From Methanosarcinales archaeon (GTDB lineage Archaea > Halobacteriota > Syntropharchaeia > Alkanophagales > Methanospirareceae): a DNA stretch of 16,877 bases. The translations under genes were made by a program, and so were the position numbers. The notes under the pieces were generated by a model. The model was given only the letters and a program-made list of their open reading frames with translations. It made no database searches and was not told the origin of the DNA. Of the stretch, positions 14,185 through 16,877 are shown piece by piece. The stretch covers positions 1 to 16,877 of the forward strand of contig WJOV01000116.1 of assembly GCA_009618475.1 (NCBI GenBank), written 5' to 3'. Numbering within the stretch: the first letter of the stretch is position 1; every line of letters starts with the position of its first letter.

Positions 14185-15534
14185 ATGATTATAGGAATAG
14201 ACGATACAGATTCGAGAAAAGGAATGTGCACCACATATCTATGTGCGGTTTTAGTTGACGAGCTCAAAAAACAAAGATATGGAGAAGTTTCGACTCCAAG
14301 ATTGGTAAGACTTAATCCCTGCATACCTTTTAAAACAAGAGGTAACGGGGCAGTATCTTTTGAGATAAGGCTAAACAAGGAAAAAGAGGAGGAAGTGAAA
14401 GAAGTGGTAAAAGCGCGGGTAAGTGGGCTATCGGAATTGAGTGAAGAAGGAACAAACCCCGGTGTTGTTTTTATTGACGATACTGTTTTAAACGCGATTG
14501 GTGGAGGAGAAAAAGATAGCGAGAGCGTGTTAAAGAACTTTTACGAAAACGCAGTGAGAGAAGTGCTGACGCTGGAAGACGCTTATGAAATTATTTCCAA
14601 TTTGCATCTCGATTACTTCGGATTGAAGAATAAGCGTGGGATAATAGGCGCTTTAGCTGCTGCTTCGTTTTTAGTGTTACAAAAGACCAAGCCGGATTGT
14701 TACGACTTCACTTACGAGTTGGTGGCATACCGGCGAAAAGAAAGATGGGGGACGTCAAGGTTTATAGAGGAAGCGAGCGTGTGGAAATCCGATGCGGCTA
14801 CGTATCCTTTAACCTGGGATACGGTAGATGTAGCGAATAGGAAAACAGTTTTTGCTCCTCATTCGCCATGTCCCGTCCTTTTTGGGATAAGAGGCGATAG
14901 CGTAGATGCAATCTACAAAGCTTACGAACTCATACGTGCAGAGCCGGAGGAGCGGAAAATGCCGTTCGTAACAAATCAAGGCACGGATTTTCATTTGATA
15001 ATGTGTGAAGATGCAAAAGAAAAGCTGGAAGACTACCACTCTTATGTCTTAGACGGCGTGGTCGGTTCAAATCCCCGGACGGTAGAAGGAGGGCATGTCG
15101 TGTTCTCTACTTTACTATCCGGAAAGAGCGAGGAAAGAAGTATCGAGTGCATTGCATACGAGCCGACGAAGGGATTCCGTGACGTTATAAGGAAACTGCG
15201 AGTTGGCGATGAGATTACGGTGTTCGGCTCACTGAAGAAGAAGACATTAAACCTCGAGAAGATAGAGCTAAGGAAATTGAATCTCGTAGAGGAGAGGAAT
15301 CCCAAATGTGATAAGTGCGGACGGACGATGGAATCTGCGGGACGGTTGCAAGGCTACCGGTGTAAACGCTGCGGGACTTATCGTGCGGATAAGGATAGGG
15401 TAAGTATAGACAGGGGTATAGAAGAGGGCTTATATGAAGTCCCACCGGTTGCAAGACGGCATATATCGAAACCTCTGGTCCGTATGCGTATGGAAATGGA
15501 AGGAGCGAATAGAAAAATTCATCCGAGTCGATGA
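14185..15534 (+). CDS. tiaS: tRNA(Ile2) 2-agmatinylcytidine synthetase
   Basis: TiaS joins agmatine to C34 of tRNA-Ile2 using ATP, which makes the tRNA read AUA as isoleucine. It is essential in most archaea. The 449-residue protein opens with GIDDTDSRKGMCTTYL, the family's N-terminal catalytic motif. A kinase-like domain with YLDx-type elements covers about 90-290. An OB fold at about 318-370 includes VGDEITVFGSLKKKTLN. A zinc ribbon (C375-x2-C378, C393-x2-C396) precedes VPPVARRHISKPL. Length and domain order are normal. No clear Shine-Dalgarno precedes the ATG. Its co-substrate agmatine is produced by the enzyme at 5567-6067. The last about 25 bases overlap a relic of another gene in a different frame. 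Confidence 0.95.
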   Translation: MIIGIDDTDSRKGMCTTYLCAVLVDELKKQRYGEVSTPRLVRLNPCIPFKTRGNGAVSFEIRLNKEKEEEVKEVVKARVSGLSELSEEGTNPGVVFIDDTVLNAIGGGEKDSESVLKNFYENAVREVLTLEDAYEIISNLHLDYFGLKNKRGIIGALAAASFLVLQKTKPDCYDFTYELVAYRRKERWGTSRFIEEASVWKSDAATYPLTWDTVDVANRKTVFAPHSPCPVLFGIRGDSVDAIYKAYELIRAEPEERKMPFVTNQGTDFHLIMCEDAKEKLEDYHSYVLDGVVGSNPRTVEGGHVVFSTLLSGKSEERSIECIAYEPTKGFRDVIRKLRVGDEITVFGSLKKKTLNLEKIELRKLNLVEERNPKCDKCGRTMESAGRLQGYRCKRCGTYRADKDRVSIDRGIEEGLYEVPPVARRHISKPLVRMRMEMEGANRKIHPSR

Positions 15535-15603
15535 GAAACCTTCGAGGTGTTCAAAAAGATGAAGGAAGACCTGGGGATATCGCTTGACTTCAGCTATCGC
15601 TAG
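15509..15603 (+). pseudogene. Relic of a VapB/CopG-like antitoxin start
   Basis: From 15509 one frame reads IEKFIRVDEK. After adding one base in the A-run at 15536-15538, the next frame reads TFEVFKKMKEDLGISLDFSY and stops at TAG 15601-15603. The combined pattern (xxIRVDExTxxxxKKxKExLGxS) is the common N-terminus of small archaeal VapB-type antitoxins. AAGGAG lies 3 nt before the first codon, an ATA where ATG would be expected. The gene thus lacks a normal start, has a frameshift, and ends far too early. The match is by pattern only. Confidence 0.4.
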
Positions 15604-15846
15604 TACCTCCTTCACCCTTTTTCTTTTTTTCGTCATTTTCCAACATCTCTTTTATCTTTTTTCCGTTCAGGCAAAGCTCAAAGTCACACAGCTCGTAATA
15701 CCTCATCGCTCTCATATCTCTAACTCCCTGGCTAACTCAGAAGTGTATTTCCTCTTCTCTGATAGTGCTGCGATTATGCGAAGTCGGTGTTTATTGCTCA
15801 GTGTTCCGCAGAGGTCAATTATTTCATCCAGCGTTTTTGTCATCAT
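15590..15846 (-). pseudogene. ArsR-type HTH regulator relic, middle deleted
   Basis: On the minus strand, MMTKTLDEIIDLCGTLSNKH then RLRIIAALSEKRKYTSELAR (15846-15712) is the beginning of an archaeal ArsR-like winged-helix regulator. It ends at a TGA right after ELEI. Overlapping that stop, a second frame (15715-15590) reads MRAMRYYELCDFELCLNGKK then IKEMLEN, which matches the C-terminal part of the same kind of regulator. The recognition helix and wing that should lie between are missing. The gene therefore appears as its two ends fused out of frame near 15713. It points away from the ABC ATPase gene at 15998 and probably once regulated it. This explains most of the otherwise gene-free stretch 15535-15997. 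Confidence 0.6.
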
Positions 15847-15900
15847 TCTCTTACATGTGTAACCTGTTATTTTCTTATGCGAGCGTAAACTCTCAAAAGA

Positions 15901-15949
15901 AAAGTTTTATATATAGTATAGTACTACATATAGTATAGTAATAAACTTT
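15901..15949. promoter_or_regulatory. Tandem repeat, candidate operator between arsR relic and ABC gene
   Basis: Two exact 13-bp copies of ATATAGTATAGTA (15911-15923 and 15928-15940) are separated by CTAC. They are framed by an inverted pair, AAAGTTTTAT on the left and ATAAACTTT on the right. The related GGTACTATGTATATA follows at 15954-15968. The 17-bp period and the position between divergent genes suggest a regulator-binding site overlapping promoter elements; TATA-like cores lie at 15963-15972 and 15975-15983. The binding protein is inferred to be the ArsR-type regulator. Confidence 0.5.
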
Positions 15950-15997
15950 GATAGGTACTATGTATATAAAAAGAAATATAAATTTGGAGGAGAGAGC

Positions 15998-16684
15998 ATG
16001 AAAACCGTAGAGGTGAAAAACATGGAAAAAACGTACAAACTCGGAAAGATGGAAGTCCCGGTATTAAGAGGAGTAAGCTTTTCGATAGAACAGGGAGAGT
16101 TCGTCTCGATAATGGGACCGTCGGGCTCTGGAAAGTCCACGTTGATGTACATAATCGGGTGTCTGGATATACCAACGAAAGGAGAGATTTATATAAAAGA
16201 GAAGAAAGTAAGCGATTTATCGGATAGAGCGCTTGCGCATCTAAGGGGAAAGGAGATAGGATTCGTCTTTCAGACATTCAACTTGATACCGAGGTCGAGC
16301 GCACAAAAGAATGTCGAACTTCCGATGACGTATCAAAATATTTCAAGAAGGGAAAGAAAGCGAAAAGCAGAAGCACTGCTTAAAAAAGTTGGACTTGGAG
16401 ATAGATTACGTCATAGACCAAATGAATTGTCTGGCGGTCAATGTCAGCGTGTAGCAATTGCACGAGCACTCGTCAACGACCCTATCTTACTTTTAGCAGA
16501 TGAACCAACCGGGAATCTCGACAGTAAAGCAGGAGAGGAGATAATGGAACTATTCGAGGAATTGAACGAGGATGGAAAGACTATAGTCGTGGTTACGCAC
16601 GATCAAGACATCGCGAGGCATACGCAGAAGATTATAAGGTTGAAGGATGGAAAGATTACGGGTGGTGATATAATTGAGAATTAG
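15998..16684 (+). CDS. ABC transporter ATPase, MacB/LolD type
   Basis: The 228-residue nucleotide-binding domain has Walker A GPSGSGKST (40-48), Q-loop FVFQTFNL, signature LSGGQCQRVAIARAL, Walker B LLLADEPTGNLDS and H-loop VTHD. The DEPTGNLDS form and length match MacB/LolD-type ATPases, which power export or envelope functions with a FtsX-like permease rather than solute uptake. The ATG has a strong GGAGGAGAG ribosome-binding site. A secreted COG1361-like protein gene overlaps its end. In related archaea the order ATPase, COG1361 protein, permease is common; the permease would lie beyond the window. Confidence 0.93.
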   Translation: MKTVEVKNMEKTYKLGKMEVPVLRGVSFSIEQGEFVSIMGPSGSGKSTLMYIIGCLDIPTKGEIYIKEKKVSDLSDRALAHLRGKEIGFVFQTFNLIPRSSAQKNVELPMTYQNISRRERKRKAEALLKKVGLGDRLRHRPNELSGGQCQRVAIARALVNDPILLLADEPTGNLDSKAGEEIMELFEELNEDGKTIVVVTHDQDIARHTQKIIRLKDGKITGGDIIEN

Positions 16685-16832
16685 AGCGGTTTTAATTGTT
16701 TTGGTGTTTCTTACGATGTTATTTTATCCGGTTGCCGCAGAGCCGAGACCAACGGTGATGATAACGGATTATAACGTGTATCCAGAGGTGTGGAGAGATG
16801 ATAAGAACAAGAACAATCGAGGTGGTTTTTGA
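16674..16832 (+). pseudogene. COG1361-like secreted protein, cut after about 39 residues
   Basis: A TTG start behind GGTGGTGAT, overlapping the end of the ATPase gene by 11 bases, gives MRIRAVLIVLVFLTMLFYPV followed by AAEPRPTVMITDYNVYPEV. This is a signal peptide (about 1-22) and the beginning of an envelope protein as found after such ATPases, where the family continues with LMPGD and a run of beta-rich repeats. After PEV the sequence becomes identical to the DUF104 antitoxin copy, reads WRDDKNKNNRGGF and stops. The gene is truncated by a true rearrangement or by an assembly join. Confidence 0.65.
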
Positions 16833-16877
16833 GAAAGGGGTGTTTAAGCCACTGGAGCCTGTGGAATTGGAGGAAGG
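16784..16877 (+). repeat. Copy B of the 94-bp exact repeat, with partial DUF104 antitoxin frame
   Basis: This is identical to 11941-12034 in opposite orientation. From ATG 16798 it encodes MIRTRTIEVVFEKGVFKPLE and the next six codons of the antitoxin, then runs off the window. The ribosome-binding site is inside the repeat, so the copy could be expressed if complete. The left border falls at AGAGGTGT within the secreted-protein gene. Confidence 0.9.

Noticed and set aside
15584..15862. 92-codon plus-strand frame after tiaS
   Set aside because: It is the antisense of the ArsR relic, whose minus-strand translations are recognisable; the plus-strand peptide is not.

Overview
The window reads as chromosomal DNA of a euryarchaeon, most likely a methanogen-related anaerobe of the Methanosarcinales / Syntrophoarchaeum / ANME-1 kind. 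Archaeal origin is clear from the archaeal-type S8 and zinc-type S14 ribosomal proteins, RadA, the archaeal phosphoglycerate mutase ApgM, pyruvoyl-dependent arginine decarboxylase, TiaS, two isoprenyl diphosphate synthases, and TATA-like boxes instead of bacterial promoters. The more precise placement is inference, resting on the FwdC-like and HdrA-like proteins and on a MacB-type ABC ATPase followed by a COG1361-like secreted protein.

Layout. 3-976 (+): FwdC/GXGXG-domain protein and a short broken frame, closed by a hairpin. 987-2591 (-): a GGPP-synthase-like gene, rps14 and rps8 as one unit, an unusual home for this ribosomal pair. 2640-4515: apgM (-) and a CBS/zinc-ribbon protein (+), divergent. 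4526-5473 (-): radA with its own promoter. 5567-8132 (-): an operon of a second, probably longer-chain prenyl synthase, a PfkB kinase and arginine decarboxylase. 8242-11298 (+): a 703-residue HdrA-like polyferredoxin with an MvhD/FrhB-like segment, a TorD-type chaperone, and a hypF relic reduced to its two ends. 11348-12020 (-): a VapC-type PIN toxin and DUF104 antitoxin. 12167-14100 (+): aconitase broken by a one-base frameshift. 14185-15534 (+): tiaS. 15509-15846: relics of a VapB-like antitoxin (+) and an ArsR-type regulator (-). 15998-16877 (+): ABC ATPase, then a secreted-protein gene cut off by a second copy of the DUF104 antitoxin start.

How the genes connect. Arginine decarboxylase makes agmatine, the substrate TiaS puts on tRNA-Ile2. 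The two prenyl synthases probably make the lipid C20 chain and a longer quinone/phenazine-type tail. The HdrA-like protein and TorD suggest an electron-transfer system with a molybdoenzyme encoded elsewhere. The ArsR relic, the tandem repeat in its divergent intergenic region and the ABC genes look like one regulated export locus that has decayed.

The outstanding feature is decay: hypF and arsR each keep only their beginning and end, aconitase and a VapB-like gene each need a single-base correction, and the last gene is cut by a sequence identical to one 4.8 kb away in inverted orientation. Some of this may be sequencing or assembly error, especially at the window's right end. I saw no tRNA, rRNA, CRISPR array or intact insertion sequence.
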